Source: Cephalopachus bancanus
Taxonomy: Eukaryota; Chordata; Mammalia; Primates; Tarsiidae
Length of the DNA stretch: 64,000 bases
Assembly: GCA_027257055.1 (NCBI GenBank)
Contig: JAPVLO010000019.1
Coordinates: 11,551,001-11,615,000 of the forward strand
Reading direction: 5' to 3'
A program made the position numbers and the translations under genes. The notes under the pieces are model-generated. The model had not been told where the DNA came from and made no database searches. It was given only the letters and a program-made list of their open reading frames with translations. Positions 62,078 through 64,000 of this stretch are shown here, piece after piece. Position 1 is the first letter of the stretch. Each line of letters begins with the position of its first letter.

Positions 62078-64000
62078 TATGCTTAAGATTAATATATCAG
62101 TCAGTAACCCGAGGAAAGTAACTCGAGAAACATCTGTATGTACTCTTTTAATTGGTATAACTAGTCTATTGTGAATGCCAATTTCTATGTATAAGCAAAA
62201 CATCTAAAACTTTCTTTACCATATTCTGAGACTTAGTGAAATTCTTTTTAAGATTATGAAGTTTCCAAAAGGTAATAACTACATAGTAAACCTAAAGTTT
62301 TAATATTCACTACAAGCTCATAATTACTTTGAGTCCATGACTTAATAACATAATGTATTCCCACACCATAAACTGATATTTTAAAACTACATGTATCTCT
62401 AAAAAGTAAATTTTTTTGCAGCAAATAAAATCCTTTATATCTAGAAAGAGACTTCCTAAAACTTTTTTCTATTAAACCACCTAATTTGTCTTGGGCAATA
62501 ATGTCAATTTTTTATGGCACACTTTTTTTGTTTTGTTTTGCAGTATTCTTCAATCTGCAGATGATTAAAGAAAATTTAATATAAAATATCTAGAATAAAA
62601 TTATGATTAAAAATAAGTTAAGTACTGTGTACAGGAAAATGAGTCTAGCAAAAAATGTTAGAGAAAAATTGAAAAAAATAAGCAAGTGATAAAGAGCTAT
62701 ATATTTCAGATGAGTGGAATTTTAAATGGGATTGAGCTTCCTAGCTGGCAAAAATAGTCAGTTTTATAATGCTCACTGTCAGAAATTTAAAAACTTACCA
62801 GGGGGATGCAGAGATATTTTTAGTGCTAAGTTTTAAAATTAAATCAATGTGCAGTTTTATACTAGAGAAGTAAAACACAGAGACAAGTGGCAAATGCCCT
62901 TAGTGATATTACTATATCAAATGCAGTGGTTTAATATAGCTGAACTTCATAACTTACCACTATAAAGCAAGGATATAAATAAGGCTGTTATTGTTTGAAG
63001 GACTATTGTAATGGGCTCCTAGCTTGTAGTCTTCTAATGGTCTGGTTTGGCCTAAGGATAGCATTGGAGAGCATGGATTTATTTTTAAAATATGTATGCT
63101 TTGGGCAGTTTTCTAAAAAAAAAAAAAAAAGGAAAGAAAATAAAACAGCACTTCTCTAGGTTATATATTCAAGGAAATCTGGAAAGTAAATCGTTTGAGA
63201 GCTTAAAAGCTCTCAAAAAAGTAGTTTGAGCTTTTGGTTGAGAGGGGATACATAGGAATAAAAATGAGATTATAATAAATGATTTGGTCCTTCTGAAAAG
63301 CTTCAGCGAAACTTCTCCCAGGAGTGTATGTCAAAAATTTTTGTGGGGGAAACCAACACATTAAATCTTCATATAATACACAGATCAGCTGATGAAAGGG
63401 TAAGCCTGAGAGGCCAAAGAGAACAATAAAACATTTATGCGTTTGCTCAAGCAAGGACTGCAGTATGTATATTCACAAAGGTACCTGCACATACTGTATA
63501 CTGTAACTTAAAACTAACAAAAAGCTAGAGCCCACTCAAGAAGTTAGGCATCTTCTACCACAAAAACAAAACAAAAGCAAACAAACAAACAAAAAACCCA
63601 CCATGATCTATAGCAAGCATGATGGGGGAAAAAGAAAATTCTCCCTTTTAATTCCTAAGGAAAGGCTTAACAACAAAAAACAAATAACTAATTCAAAAAT
63701 TTTGATTAATATCTTGTTTTGGCAGTGTCCATGGAAATTTGGCAGAAGCAAATATAAATCCATTTTATAGGGTTATACTTTCAAAATGGCCTCAAAGAAT
63801 TCTCATAGAAAAAAATATTTCAGTTTAGAGGAGTTCACAATTTAAAAATCTCAAAACATACCAGGAAACAAGTTTTCATCAACAGGAGTTGGCATGAACA
63901 CAAAAATTGGTAGAGATAAAGATGCGCATGTATACTGGTAAGATATTCAACTTACTGTACAGACAGCAATTCTAAAGTTTATGGTACCCAGTAACAGAGC
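62078..64000. other. AT-rich non-genic stretch
   Basis: No gene or confidently recognised repeat. A-runs lie at 63115-63131, a CAAA-rich run at about 63560-63597, and a quasi-perfect palindrome at 63194-63217. The 83-aa minus-strand frame at 63203-63454 has no recognised family. Confidence 0.4.

Overview
The window is AT-rich nuclear DNA of a placental mammal, almost certainly a primate. It carries about 20 dimeric, 7SL-derived Alu elements, many L1 copies, ancient L2 and MIR copies, a Tigger2/MER2 DNA transposon and two processed pseudogenes. The young Alus keep an AluJ-like right monomer (ending in a CACTGCACTCCAGTCTGGG-type motif) but share a private left-arm consensus that I do not recognise from human AluS/Y or from lemur/galago Alus. 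The L1 copies share an equally distinctive 3' UTR. A non-anthropoid primate fits best, and a tarsier is my preferred guess; that is inference, not proof.

No functional protein-coding gene, exon series, tRNA, rRNA or CRISPR array can be supported. All open frames are short. They lie in Alu, L1 or pseudogene sequence, or are chance frames in AT-rich DNA. The window looks like gene-poor intergenic or deep intronic sequence.

Layout. 0-12 kb: unique AT-rich DNA with an L2 relic, three Alus (two strands), an antisense L1 3' end, a MIR and a hAT-Charlie-type copy. 12-16.4 kb: a nested stack in which an old L1M 3' end is split by a Tigger2 transposon, which is split by a younger L1 3' end, which is split by an Alu. 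An opposite-strand Tigger2 fragment and an L1 ORF1 relic follow. 16-25 kb: MIR, an inverted Alu pair, L2 and long stretches without recognised repeats. 25.2-27 kb: a dead processed copy of VPS4A, followed by a truncated L1 split by an Alu. 28.7 kb: a perfect 32-bp-arm hairpin. 29-39 kb: Alus, an antisense L1, MIRs and a GC-richer non-repeat block near 34.6 kb that may be a conserved regulatory element. 39.6-42.9 kb: a long L2 relic interrupted by four Alus. 43-52 kb: Alus, MIR, short L1 3' ends, a dead processed RPL30 copy and a probable small solo LTR. 54-62 kb: an essentially full-length but dead L1 (5' UTR with a YY1-like site, ORF1, ORF2, 3' UTR, matching target-site duplications), whose ORF2 is split by a roughly 1.1 kb solo LTR with class II (ERVK/MMTV-like) features. 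62-64 kb: no recognised element.

I looked for a previously undescribed system and did not find one. The points of real interest are the order of insertions, the lineage-specific Alu and L1 forms, the long perfect hairpin and one candidate conserved noncoding block.
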